A DNA stretch of 64,000 nucleotides from Labilibaculum antarcticum (GTDB lineage Bacteria; Bacteroidota; Bacteroidia; Bacteroidales; Marinifilaceae): positions 3,566,361-3,630,360 of the forward strand of contig NZ_AP018042.1 in NCBI RefSeq assembly GCF_002356295.1, in the 5' to 3' direction. Below the pieces are notes generated by a model. The model searched no databases. It was not told where the DNA came from and was given only the letters and a program-made list of their open reading frames with translations. A program made the translations under genes and the position numbers. The stretch's first letter is position 1, and each line of letters opens with the position of its first letter. Positions 34,785 to 43,446 of this stretch are shown in pieces.

Positions 34785-37700
34785 ATGAAAAAAAATAATT
34801 TAATCATATCACAAAGAGTAAAATGGCGATACTTGCTTTTTACTTTGTTTGTACTATTTACATTTAGTTTTGGGGCTCAAGCTCAGGAGCTTACTGTTAA
34901 GGGAACTGTAAGTGGAGCCGAGGATGGTTTTCCTATTCCTGGTGTTAGTATCGTTATAAAGGGTACTACAATTGGATCTATTACTAACGTAGACGGGGTT
35001 TACAAGATTTCCGCAAACGTTGGTGATATTTTGATTTTTAGTTTTATTGGAATGACTTCACAGGAAAAAACCGTTTCAGCATCCTTCTTGGATGTTGATT
35101 TGGCAACTGATGTTATAGGTCTTCAGGAGGTTGTTGCCATTGGGTATGGTACTGTTAAGAAAAAGGAATTAACCGGTGCTGTGGCTCGAGTAAAAGCAGA
35201 GGATTTAACACGTATTGTTACTTCGGATGTTGGAAAAGCACTTCAAGGCCAGGTTGCTGGGGTAAATGTAATTGCGAGTTCGGGAGCTCCGGGTGCTTCT
35301 TCAGAAATATTAATTCGAGGTTTATCCTCAATTGGAGGATCAAATAATCCACTTTATGTAGTTGATGGAGTTCCATTTGATGGAGATCCAGGATTGAATC
35401 CAAATGAAATAGAGACAATTGATATCTTAAAGGATGCAGCTTCCTGTGCTATTTATGGTACACGAGGTGCGGCGGGAGTAATTCTGGTTACCACTAAAAA
35501 AGGTAAAGCCGGATCGCTTAGAGTTTCTGCAAATGCAAGTTTTGGTATTCAGGATATTAGATCTTCTACACCTGTAATGAATGCCGCAGAGCAAACTTAT
35601 TTTAATGTTGTAAAAGATAGAAATGTATCATATACTGCTGATGATGAAATTGTGTTGAATCTGGCAAAATCGCCAAAAGGATTTTTAAATGATACGGATT
35701 TAGGAAAACTTGTTTTTATAGATAATGCTTCAGTTCAGGATTATAATTTGAATATATCGGGAGGTACCGAACAAATTACTTATAATGTAAGTACAGGATA
35801 TCACAAAACAGAAGGTGTAATTGTTAATTCTAATTTTGAACGCTTTAATACGCGTATCAATACAACTTATAAGAAAAATAAATGGACAATTGATGCTAGT
35901 GCAGGTATGACACAAGAAGATACCGATAGTGCACCAGGCAACATTATTTTACAATCAATTAAGTATTATCCAACGCAACCAACAGTTAATCTTGAAGATG
36001 ATGCGAGTCCTATTTATACGCAAGGTGGTGATGAGCAAACTCGATTAGGTTCTGTATTGGAGAGTTTTCAAAATACCGATGAAGGAGATAGAACAAAAGT
36101 ATTTACAAGTTTTAGAATTAATTATAATTTACTTAAAGGCCTAGATTTTTCTACCCGATTAAGTTATAATGGAACAAAAGACTACAGAAAGAAATTTAAT
36201 CCTTATCAGGAAGTATACGATAACAATGGAGATCTGAAAAGTGACCCTTCTTCAAGTTCTGTGCACATGATTTCCAGCAAAAACCGCAAGTTAGATTTTG
36301 AGGCAGGAATAAAGTACCAGAAGAAATTCAAGGATCATAAATTCACCGTACAAGCTGTTTATACCATGGAAGATCAGCTTTATGATGCATTTTTCGCAAA
36401 GAAAGATGGTGTTTTGGACAATACAATTGATGTGCTTGATGGAACTTCTTTAAATGCAGAGGTTGGATCAGGAACCAACTATACCAATAAGCAAATTGGA
36501 ACATTAGGACGTATTTTGTACGATTACAAAAGCAAATATATGTTGAGTGTTAGTGCGCGGTACGATGGTTCTTCAAAATTTGCTAAAGATCACCGTTGGG
36601 GATTGTTTCCTTCAGTATCCGGAGCTTGGAATATTTCTGACGAGAACTTCTGGAATCCTATAAAAAATACGGTTAACGATATGAAGTTAAGAATTGGTCG
36701 TGGTACTGTAGGTAATAATAGATTTAATAGTTACGCATATTCTGCAGGTGTCACAAATGGTAAAGATTATGCTTTTGGAACCGATGCTTCTGATATACTT
36801 TCATTAGGTTCAACACAAAGCCAGTTTGCGAATGCTGATATAAAATGGGAAACTTCGGTTCAGTGGAATGCTGGTGTTGATATTGCAATGTTCGATAACA
36901 AATTAACCCTTACTGCAGAGGTTTATGATACTCGTAAAAAAGATATGTTATTTCCGGTAACAGTACCTGGTTCAGCAAGTGGTTCTGCAGGAGGAAGACC
37001 AACAACTGTAACTTTAAATGTTGGTGACATGACGAATAGGGGTTTTGAATTAGCAATGGGCTACAGAACGCAAACAGGACAAGTGAAATGGGGAATTAAC
37101 GGTACATTTAGTACAAACGAGAATGAAATTACCCGTATGATTACTGGTAGTGATTTTATCCTTACTGATGACTCTGGTTTGATCGGCGGAGCTCGATCTT
37201 CTTCTCAGATTACAGCTCTTGCAGAAGGGTATGAAGCGGGAGCATTCTTTATTTACACCACTGATGGTATTGTCGATACAAATGAGAAATTAGCTAAATA
37301 TCAACAGATTCAACCATCAGCAAGAATGGGCGATTTAGTTTATGAAGATAATAATGGTGATGGGAGAATCTCAGAACAAGATAGAGTTTATCAGGGTAGT
37401 GGTCTTCCGAAATATGAGTGTGGATTAAACTTTATTGTAGACTACAAAGGATTTGATTTTTCGATGCAATGGTATGCTGCTTTGGGACACGAAATTATGA
37501 ATGGAGCTAAAGCCACTGCTTATGGTTGGGGACGTCACAAAGATCTATTATATGCATGGTCCGAAGCCAATCCTGAAACTTCTATTCCTACTTACCGAGC
37601 AGATATGAAATCGCATGAAAATTATAAAGGATATACAGATTTATGGTTGGAAGATGGATCCTATGTAAGACTTAAATCGATCACCGTGGGATATAGTTTG

Positions 37701-37892
37701 CCAAACAGCATGCTTGCAAAATTAGGTCTTTCAAAAGCCAGAGTTTATGTAAGTGCACAAAATCCGTTAACGTTTACAAAATATTCGGGATTCGATCCTG
37801 AAGTTGGTGGAGGAATTGAAGCTAGAGGTCTTGATAAAGGAAATTATCCTGTCACCTCAATGTATTTAGTGGGTATAAATCTTAATTTTTAA
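34785..37892 (+). CDS. SusC/RagA-family TonB-dependent outer-membrane transporter
   Basis: A 1035-residue outer-membrane importer of oligosaccharides. It has an N-terminal signal (~1-33, ending GAQAQ). A carboxypeptidase-regulatory-like domain follows (VKGTVSGAEDGFPIPGVSIVIKG and onward). A TonB box region includes LQEVVAIGYGTVKKKELTGAV, then a plug domain with IRGLSSIGGSNNPLYVVDG and GTRGAAGVILVTTKKG, and a 22-strand barrel to the end (Phe-terminated LVGINLNF). All are hallmarks of the SusC/RagA class. The SusD gene follows by 47 bases. No FecR/sigma-type N-terminal extension is visible. The neighbouring GH82 and GH150-like genes suggest carrageenan oligosaccharides as cargo, which is inference. 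Confidence 0.95.
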   Translation: MKKNNLIISQRVKWRYLLFTLFVLFTFSFGAQAQELTVKGTVSGAEDGFPIPGVSIVIKGTTIGSITNVDGVYKISANVGDILIFSFIGMTSQEKTVSASFLDVDLATDVIGLQEVVAIGYGTVKKKELTGAVARVKAEDLTRIVTSDVGKALQGQVAGVNVIASSGAPGASSEILIRGLSSIGGSNNPLYVVDGVPFDGDPGLNPNEIETIDILKDAASCAIYGTRGAAGVILVTTKKGKAGSLRVSANASFGIQDIRSSTPVMNAAEQTYFNVVKDRNVSYTADDEIVLNLAKSPKGFLNDTDLGKLVFIDNASVQDYNLNISGGTEQITYNVSTGYHKTEGVIVNSNFERFNTRINTTYKKNKWTIDASAGMTQEDTDSAPGNIILQSIKYYPTQPTVNLEDDASPIYTQGGDEQTRLGSVLESFQNTDEGDRTKVFTSFRINYNLLKGLDFSTRLSYNGTKDYRKKFNPYQEVYDNNGDLKSDPSSSSVHMISSKNRKLDFEAGIKYQKKFKDHKFTVQAVYTMEDQLYDAFFAKKDGVLDNTIDVLDGTSLNAEVGSGTNYTNKQIGTLGRILYDYKSKYMLSVSARYDGSSKFAKDHRWGLFPSVSGAWNISDENFWNPIKNTVNDMKLRIGRGTVGNNRFNSYAYSAGVTNGKDYAFGTDASDILSLGSTQSQFANADIKWETSVQWNAGVDIAMFDNKLTLTAEVYDTRKKDMLFPVTVPGSASGSAGGRPTTVTLNVGDMTNRGFELAMGYRTQTGQVKWGINGTFSTNENEITRMITGSDFILTDDSGLIGGARSSSQITALAEGYEAGAFFIYTTDGIVDTNEKLAKYQQIQPSARMGDLVYEDNNGDGRISEQDRVYQGSGLPKYECGLNFIVDYKGFDFSMQWYAALGHEIMNGAKATAYGWGRHKDLLYAWSEANPETSIPTYRADMKSHENYKGYTDLWLEDGSYVRLKSITVGYSLPNSMLAKLGLSKARVYVSAQNPLTFTKYSGFDPEVGGGIEARGLDKGNYPVTSMYLVGINLNF

Positions 37893-37939
37893 TTGTTACG
37901 GAAATTAAAAGTGCTGTTAAAAATTTAAATTTTAAAGAT

Positions 37940-39715
37940 ATGAAACGACATATATTCAAGTATTTATTAATCTTAGTCTCAATGGTAACGATAGGATTAT
38001 CATCCTGTTCAGATTATTTGGAAGAGACGGATCCCAATTTGTTGTCATCAGAAACTTACTGGAGAAACCTAAATGATACAAAATCTGGATTAACAGCCAC
38101 TTATGCATCATTATTAAATCATTACGTTCTGAATATTCCGGAAGAAAGCTGTAGAGCTGATATGGGATGGCCAGGATATGGACGACCTTCTCCAAATGGA
38201 GGAGGACCTGTAAATTGGTATTATCATACTTATTCGAGTACGACGACCGAAGTTGAACGTAAATGGCAAGCTTTATACCTTGGTGTTTTTAGAGCAAATC
38301 AAGTAATTGAAGGTCTTGAAATAATTAAAGCTGATATGACTGAGGATAATATGGATGAGTGGACGAACCAAATGGGAGAAGCTCGATTTTTTAGAGGCCT
38401 GTTTCACTTTTACCTTTATCAAACATATAACAATGGAAGTATTGTGATTCGTGAAGATGTTCCTTTGGATCTAACCGACTTTAATAAAAGCTTATCGACA
38501 GCTGAAGAGGCAATTGAATTTGTTCGTGAAGATTTACTTTATGCTTATACTAATTTGGTACCTAGATATACTGAAGCGAAAGATCAAGGCCGAATTACAG
38601 CTGGTGCGGCAGCAACAATTCTTGGAAATACTTATTTGTTTGAAGGGGAGTATGACGCGGCCAAACCATATTTCGAAGATGTAATTAACAACGACGAATA
38701 TGGATATGAATTGGTTCAGGATTTGGATTTGATGTTTACACAAGCTGGAGAATTGAATGCTGAATCGATTTTGGAAATTTGTTATAATGTTGAGTATAGA
38801 ACAGAATTAAGCAGTTGGGATGAGGAGAGTTTATGGTCGAGATGGGCTAGTAGAACTGCTGGTAATACTGGCTGTTTAACTCCAGTTTGGTTGGCTTATG
38901 CATACAAGTCGGAAGATATGGATCCATTGGATTCTCGTAATTATTATGAGGATGAATCCAATCCAGGAGTTAGCGTTTTAAGAAATGTTCCCTTAAGAGC
39001 CTCAGCAATGGTAACATTAGTTGAAGATGAGCAAACTGCTTATTACGGAGGAACCGTTACTGAAAATACTAATTATACATGGAATGGCTGGGGTTTTAGC
39101 CGACCTAAAAAATACACTAATCACGATCATCTTACCGAAGAAGCTGAATCGGGAGGAAGCAGCAATAATTCGGAAAAGAACGTGACTATAGACAGGTTAG
39201 CTGAAGTGTATTTGAATTTAGCAGAATGTATTTTGAAAACAGATGGTGATGTTCAGGATGCGATTGATTTGATTAATGATATTCGTAGCAGATGGGGACT
39301 TGTATTACTTGGAAATGCAAATGGCGATGCTTCTCATACCTATAATGGATTAGCCTATACAGCTGATGAATTAATGGATCAAATCATGTTTGTTGAAAAG
39401 CCGTTGGAACTTTCAAACGAAGGACATGAAATAAGATGGGTTGATATGAGACGTTGGGGAATAACTGCAGAGGTGTTTGAAAAATTGTCAAATGAAGTTT
39501 ACTACGCGATTGATTATAGCTTCGTATCCACTAATGGAACAAATAAGACATTGTCAAGAGCTTCATTGGTTAAAAGTGTGCCTCCTGGATATTCTGGAAA
39601 AACCGCTATTGTAGATTACGAATATGACCAGTCAGTCTTAAATTATAATCCTGCTGTTCATGATTATTTTGGGATTCCATCAAACGAGACCATTTCCAAT
39701 TCAAACGTTAATTAG
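37940..39715 (+). CDS. SusD/RagB-family glycan-binding lipoprotein
   Basis: A 591-residue outer-membrane lipoprotein (lipobox LSSC, then SDYLEETDPN), the partner lid of the SusC transporter. The N-terminal SusD-like domain has YWRNLNDTKSGLTATYASL. TPR-like helices include EARFFRGLFHFYLYQTY, a classic SusD phrase. The C-terminal RagB/SusD domain includes RLAEVYLNLAECIL and EGHEIRWVDMRRWG. Length is slightly above average for SusD. It would bind the imported oligosaccharide; the many aromatic residues in the middle may form the binding platform. It is in an operon with SusC and the two following lipoproteins. Confidence 0.95.
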   Translation: MKRHIFKYLLILVSMVTIGLSSCSDYLEETDPNLLSSETYWRNLNDTKSGLTATYASLLNHYVLNIPEESCRADMGWPGYGRPSPNGGGPVNWYYHTYSSTTTEVERKWQALYLGVFRANQVIEGLEIIKADMTEDNMDEWTNQMGEARFFRGLFHFYLYQTYNNGSIVIREDVPLDLTDFNKSLSTAEEAIEFVREDLLYAYTNLVPRYTEAKDQGRITAGAAATILGNTYLFEGEYDAAKPYFEDVINNDEYGYELVQDLDLMFTQAGELNAESILEICYNVEYRTELSSWDEESLWSRWASRTAGNTGCLTPVWLAYAYKSEDMDPLDSRNYYEDESNPGVSVLRNVPLRASAMVTLVEDEQTAYYGGTVTENTNYTWNGWGFSRPKKYTNHDHLTEEAESGGSSNNSEKNVTIDRLAEVYLNLAECILKTDGDVQDAIDLINDIRSRWGLVLLGNANGDASHTYNGLAYTADELMDQIMFVEKPLELSNEGHEIRWVDMRRWGITAEVFEKLSNEVYYAIDYSFVSTNGTNKTLSRASLVKSVPPGYSGKTAIVDYEYDQSVLNYNPAVHDYFGIPSNETISNSNVN

Positions 39716-39736
39716 TAACCTATAAAAACAATTAAA

Positions 39737-41404
39737 ATGAAAAATATATCAATAATCATATTACTTTTTGCAATGCTGTTTGTTGTGGCATGTGACGAGG
39801 ACGATTATACAGCTCCGGATACATTATCGGATGTTTCTTGGTACACAGGAATTCATCCTGGAGAATTGTATGCAGTTAATATTGGTGAGTATGTTTCGTT
39901 CATGGATATATCTCAAGGGATGCTGTCGCACAAATGGTCGATAGATGAAGGAAACAATTATCTGAGTCCTGAATTTTCAGTAGGCGATGATTTAACGAAT
40001 TTTATTATTGCAGACGCTCCTTTAACAACTGATGAAACAACAATACATGTGTTGTTTAATAATACTGGTTTAAATAAAGTACGACTTTACAATACTTTTA
40101 GCGATTCTGTAACTTATCCGGGAACAATTCCTTACGGTTCTGTTCGTAAAGGAGATGTTTGGGTAATTGATACATCCTTAGTGGTTGATGTTTATCAAAC
40201 CATTAATCCTGAGGTGAAAATCTTTCAAGATGAGGTATTGGTGGGAAGTGTTACGTTTGATCAGGATCCTTTGGAAGAGGAGCAAGCAACATGGGATACC
40301 ATTTATGTTGAAGCAGGTTCAAGCTTAAAATATATTGATGTCTCAACTGTTGGGCGTTCAACAAAAAGAACCTGGAATTTAAAAGGCGCTAATTTTCTTG
40401 AAAGTAAGAATACCGATTCAATTGCGGTGGTTCATTATTTCGGAATGGGATCTTATATTGGTTCCATCACAGCAGAGAGAAGTGTTGGTTTCCCAGATGG
40501 TAAAGTTGTTAAAAACCTACCCTACATCGTAAAGGTAATTCAATCGTCGCAACCTTTTATTGTTGCTGATGGAAGCTTTACCGAGGATGTTAATGAAGTT
40601 ATTTCCTTTAATGTTTCAGGAGAAGTGAAAGATTTTAGCGGCGAAGAAGCAAACTTTACAGTGCATGTGGAAAATGCAACTTCCGGATTTAGTCAGGATA
40701 TTGCTGTAACATCTGCAAAAGTAAATGAAGATAACAGAACTAAAATTGAATTGGAGTTGGCAGAAGTGATTTACAATACTGATGTTGTGACTATTACCTA
40801 TGCAGGAGGAAATATTAAATCGGTTGATGATCGTAAATTAGAAGCCTTTACAACTCCTCAAAAAGTGAAGATGAATTTTCCAAATTCTCAATTAGATCCT
40901 AATTGGGCTGGTTTTGAGATTTCTAACGATAATTGGAAAAAAGCATTTTGCGAAGGTTATTTTGCAGGTAACAAAAATGGTACAGCAAGCGCTCCAATTT
41001 TCTCTCGTGTAGAAGGAAGTCTATCTCCATCAGAAAAACCATGCATGAACTATACAAGTGCGGGTGGTGTAACCGATTTGGTATTGATGGGATCAAATTT
41101 TAAAGCGATGCTACCTGATGAAGGTTCTTATACTTATCAAATTTCGTTCGAGATTTATATTGAAACAGGATCGAATTTAACACAACTAACTACAATTGTT
41201 CTGGATCCATTTACACCAATTACTTGGGATGTTACTGGCGTTGAAGAAGGAAAATGGGTGACGTTAAATCAAGTTGTAAGTTTTCCTAGTTTGCCAACAA
41301 AAAGATACGATTTAAAGATGATTTCAGCTGATAATCCAGGTGCTGGCGATGTGAAGCTTTATTTGGATAATCATTCATTCGTATTGTTGGAAGAACGTCC
41401 GTAA
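39737..41404 (+). CDS. Surface glycan-binding lipoprotein, SusE/SGBP-like
   Basis: A 555-residue lipoprotein with a lipobox (LFVVAC, Cys near residue 19) followed by an acidic DEDDYT stretch, which matches the Bacteroidota lipoprotein export signal for surface display. The rest is beta-rich. An N-terminal PKD/Ig-like domain (WSIDEGNNYL region), one or two Ig-like domains, and a C-terminal jelly-roll-like part (from ~380) with several Trp residues suggest carbohydrate binding. It starts 22 bases after susD, the usual place for a surface glycan-binding protein. Binding of carrageenan is inferred from position. Confidence 0.75.
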   Translation: MKNISIIILLFAMLFVVACDEDDYTAPDTLSDVSWYTGIHPGELYAVNIGEYVSFMDISQGMLSHKWSIDEGNNYLSPEFSVGDDLTNFIIADAPLTTDETTIHVLFNNTGLNKVRLYNTFSDSVTYPGTIPYGSVRKGDVWVIDTSLVVDVYQTINPEVKIFQDEVLVGSVTFDQDPLEEEQATWDTIYVEAGSSLKYIDVSTVGRSTKRTWNLKGANFLESKNTDSIAVVHYFGMGSYIGSITAERSVGFPDGKVVKNLPYIVKVIQSSQPFIVADGSFTEDVNEVISFNVSGEVKDFSGEEANFTVHVENATSGFSQDIAVTSAKVNEDNRTKIELELAEVIYNTDVVTITYAGGNIKSVDDRKLEAFTTPQKVKMNFPNSQLDPNWAGFEISNDNWKKAFCEGYFAGNKNGTASAPIFSRVEGSLSPSEKPCMNYTSAGGVTDLVLMGSNFKAMLPDEGSYTYQISFEIYIETGSNLTQLTTIVLDPFTPITWDVTGVEEGKWVTLNQVVSFPSLPTKRYDLKMISADNPGAGDVKLYLDNHSFVLLEERP

Positions 41405-41476
41405 TTGTATTATTGTAATCAATAACCTCCTGCTTGTTGGTTTCAATCAGGAGGTAAAATATAAAGAATCTAAAAC

Positions 41477-41929
41477 ATGAGAAATATAATATATTTAGGA
41501 AGTCTGCTAGTAGTATTGGTTTTCGCCATAAGTTGCGATGAAGAAGAATGGGAAGCTGCAGATATTGAGAAAGTTCCTGTTTATGCCATTACTGACATTC
41601 AGGGCAAAAGTGCGCCACACGCTATTGATGTCTATCGAAATAACGATTTTATGATTGAATTTAAAAATGCTAACGTGGCAGTATTTTATGATATTGCATC
41701 CTACTTGGATCATTCAACAGATACAACCTATCAATTTACTTATTCGATGCAACGACCAGCCCTTACGACACTAGGAGCTGATACCTTAATTACAAATTTA
41801 TATGAGATTAAGGGAACTAAGAAAGCACTGAATATAGGAACTTTAAAAATTGGTGAAGTGGTTTCGCTAACGGACACCATTTTTACTGAACACGCAATAA
41901 AGATTAACACTTCCGAACGATACAAATAA
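41477..41929 (+). CDS. Small surface lipoprotein of the SusCD operon
   Basis: A 150-residue lipoprotein with signal and lipobox (FAISC) followed by DEEEWE, again the acidic surface-export pattern. It has no recognisable domain; the sequence is predicted beta-rich with alternating hydrophobic residues. It is the last gene of the SusCD operon, ending just before a strong terminator. It is likely an accessory glycan-binding or SusE/F-like fragment, but no function can be assigned. Confidence 0.65.
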   Translation: MRNIIYLGSLLVVLVFAISCDEEEWEAADIEKVPVYAITDIQGKSAPHAIDVYRNNDFMIEFKNANVAVFYDIASYLDHSTDTTYQFTYSMQRPALTTLGADTLITNLYEIKGTKKALNIGTLKIGEVVSLTDTIFTEHAIKINTSERYK

Positions 41930-41950
41930 TCGTTGAGTTTTATGAAATAG

Positions 41951-41980
41951 AAAAGGGTGCCTGTATTTGGGCACCCTTTT
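41951..41980 (+). terminator. Strong rho-independent terminator of the SusCD operon
   Basis: AAAAGGGTGCC and GGCACCCTTTT form an eleven-pair stem around an eight-base loop. It is symmetrical in A and T, so it could act in both directions. Confidence 0.9.
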
Positions 41981-42088
41981 ACGTTCCACATCTACAGAGA
42001 TACGCATATAGATAGGAGCCTCACCCTGTTTATTAGAGCGATTCTTTCTAATTAAGAAACTGATATTAAGTGCTGAAAAGGTGTTCAT
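41978..42088 (-). pseudogene. Truncated 5' fragment of a tyrosine-type integrase
   Basis: Reading the minus strand from the ATG at 42088 gives MNTFSALNISFLIRKNR, then GEAPIYMRISVD, about 37 residues. This is the typical start of Bacteroidota tyrosine recombinases (the Arm-DNA-binding domain, normally followed by ~350 more residues). The homology stops at the SusCD terminator, and no core or catalytic domain follows. It lies next to a tRNA array, the usual target of such integrases, so it is probably the remnant of an integrated element lost by deletion. Confidence 0.65.
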
Positions 42089-42339
42089 GCTTTAATAAAA
42101 TCAATTCATACTAAATGTGAATTTTTCAGAATTTTGATTAATTATTGAATGATGTTTAATAAATTTACTAAAAATCAAGTACAATTAAAATTTTATTTTT
42201 GAAGTTTGTGCGGTTTAACCTGTTTTGATACAGTTTGTTATATTGGTTTTGGTGAACAAAGTGGATTTTGAAATCTGTTCACCGGAGAGTTCTTACTCCT
42301 ATTGATATTATTTGTAGTAGAATGAATAGGGGAAAAACA
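42089..42339. other. Intergenic, no feature seen
   Basis: Very AT-rich stretch between the integrase remnant and the tRNA terminator. I see no gene or clear signal. Confidence 0.3.
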
Positions 42340-42376
42340 AAAAAGACTGTAAATCAGTAGATTTACAGTCTTTTGG
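42340..42376 (-). terminator. Terminator of the tRNA array
   Basis: AAAAGACTGTAAAT and ATTTACAGTCTTTT form a fourteen-pair perfect stem with a six-base loop, followed by T on the minus strand. It is 22 bases beyond tRNA-Ser. Confidence 0.88.
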
Positions 42377-42397
42377 TTTAGGATGATTCCTAAGTTG

Positions 42398-42482
42398 CGG
42401 AGAGAGAGGGATTCGAACCCCCGGTACGTTGCCGCACAATAGTTTTCAAGACTACCGCATTCGACCACTCTGCCATCTCTCC
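42398..42482 (-). tRNA. tRNA-Ser (anticodon UGA)
   Basis: Minus-strand 85-base tRNA with acceptor stem GGAGAGA/TCTCTCC, anticodon loop CTTGAAA (TGA), a long class II variable arm, T-arm GGTTCGAATCC and discriminator G, as expected for serine. CCA is not encoded. Confidence 0.95.
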
Positions 42483-42516
42483 AATATTTTTCTTGGTTGA
42501 TTTTCAAGAATCCGCT

Positions 42517-42532
42517 CCCGATAGCTATCGGG
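42517..42532. repeat. Perfect 16-base palindrome
   Basis: CCCGATAGCTATCGGG is a perfect palindrome between tRNA-Ser and tRNA-Gly. It touches a partial copy of the tRNA-Ser 5' end. Palindromes of this form may be dispersed repeats in related genomes, but only one copy is seen in this window. Confidence 0.6.
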
Positions 42533-42536
42533 ACGA

Positions 42537-42553
42537 CACTCTGCCATCTCTCC
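42537..42553 (-). repeat. 17-base duplicate of the tRNA-Ser 5' end
   Basis: Minus-strand GGAGAGATGGCAGAGTG repeats exactly the first 17 bases of the tRNA-Ser gene, then diverges into the palindrome. It looks like a broken second tRNA-Ser copy or a recombination scar. Confidence 0.8.
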
Positions 42554-42564
42554 AAAATATTTTG

Positions 42565-42637
42565 AGCGGGAAACGAGACTCAAACTCGCGACCCTCAGCT
42601 TGGAAGGCTGATGCTCTATCAACTGAGCTATTCCCGC
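42565..42637 (-). tRNA. tRNA-Gly (anticodon UCC), copy 1
   Basis: Minus-strand 73-base tRNA with acceptor GCGGGAA/TTCCCGC, anticodon loop CTTCCAA (TCC), T-arm GAGTTTGAGTCTC and discriminator T. It is identical to the copy at 42780. Confidence 0.95.
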
Positions 42638-42674
42638 ATGACAAGAAACACGCTTGTTTCTTAGGTAATTTAAG

Positions 42675-42756
42675 TGGGGAGAGCAGGATTCGAACCTACG
42701 AAGACGAAGTCAGCAGAGTTACAGTCTGCCCCAGTTGGCCACTTTGGTATCTCCCC
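42675..42756 (-). tRNA. tRNA-Tyr (anticodon GUA), copy 1
   Basis: Minus-strand 82-base class II tRNA with acceptor GGGGAGA/TCTCCCC, anticodon loop CTGTAAC (GTA), long variable arm and discriminator A. It is identical to the copy at 42893. Confidence 0.95.
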
Positions 42757-42779
42757 AAATAATAATTTCAAAAAAAATG

Positions 42780-42852
42780 AGCGGGAAACGAGACTCAAAC
42801 TCGCGACCCTCAGCTTGGAAGGCTGATGCTCTATCAACTGAGCTATTCCCGC
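42780..42852 (-). tRNA. tRNA-Gly (anticodon UCC), copy 2
   Basis: Same 73-base sequence as the tRNA-Gly at 42565, part of a tandem Tyr-Gly repeat with a period of about 215-218 bases. Confidence 0.95.
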
Positions 42853-42892
42853 AGGTAAGAAACACTTTTGTTTCTTAGCTAATGTGTTAAAG

Positions 42893-42974
42893 TGGGGAGA
42901 GCAGGATTCGAACCTACGAAGACGAAGTCAGCAGAGTTACAGTCTGCCCCAGTTGGCCACTTTGGTATCTCCCC
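42893..42974 (-). tRNA. tRNA-Tyr (anticodon GUA), copy 2
   Basis: First gene of the transcribed array (Tyr-Gly-Tyr-Gly-Ser). It is identical to the tRNA-Tyr at 42675. The Tyr-Gly spacers contain a short AAGAAAC/GTTTCTT inverted repeat in both units. Confidence 0.95.
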
Positions 42975-43017
42975 AAATGCAATGTATTTAAAGAACTTTA
43001 TCTCTTGATTGCGGATG

Positions 43018-43047
43018 CAAATATAGGAGCTTTACTACAAAATACAA
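43018..43047 (-). promoter_or_regulatory. Predicted promoter of the tRNA array
   Basis: On the minus strand, TTG at 43047-43045, a 19-base spacer, then TATATTTG (43025-43018), a full match to the Bacteroidota promoter pattern. It is about 40 bases ahead of the first tRNA. Confidence 0.7.
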
Positions 43048-43395
43048 GGGGTGCCTGAGTTTTTTTTTCAAAAAAACTCAAATATTTATGTAAGTGATTG
43101 ATTTACTAGGAAATATTTTTGTCTTATAATCCTGAAAGAGAATAAAGGGGGCGTGTTTTTATGAAATTACCTGTTTCTAGATCGAATTTCAAAACGGAAA
43201 TTGCACGATATCTGTAAAAATTGTTTGAAGGAATAAGGGGAGGAGTGGGAGTTTTAAAATCAGGTATTATTAGTCCATTACACGAACAAGCAACAATTGT
43301 TGGGCAGAAGATTTCATTCTTTATTGAATCTTGCTTTATATGGCTTCTAATCGTCAGATATGTGCAGAGAGGAATGTCTCTGGGGAAATGGGCAA
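43048..43395. other. Region without a supported gene
   Basis: Short open frames exist on both strands (43221-43415 + and 43124-43411 -). Both run into the hairpin at 43396, have no recognisable domain and overlap each other, so I do not call either. I checked for tmRNA, RNase P and SRP RNA signatures by eye and did not see them. Confidence 0.3.
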
Positions 43396-43430
43396 AAAAA
43401 ACGGAGACCAATTAAATGATCTCCGTTTTT
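43396..43430 (-). terminator. Terminator after the TPR membrane protein gene
   Basis: AAACGGAGA and TCTCCGTTT form a nine-pair stem around a twelve-base loop. On the minus strand it is followed by eight T, just downstream of the TPR gene stop. Confidence 0.88.
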
Positions 43431-43446
43431 ATATTTAAAGTGTATT

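Noticed and set aside
42238-42762. ORFs across the tRNA genes
   Set aside because: They translate tRNA sequence and its repeats; the peptides are by-products.
43124-43415. Open frames on both strands next to the tRNA array
   Set aside because: They overlap each other, run into a terminator hairpin, and show no domain or start context. No known structured RNA signature was seen either.
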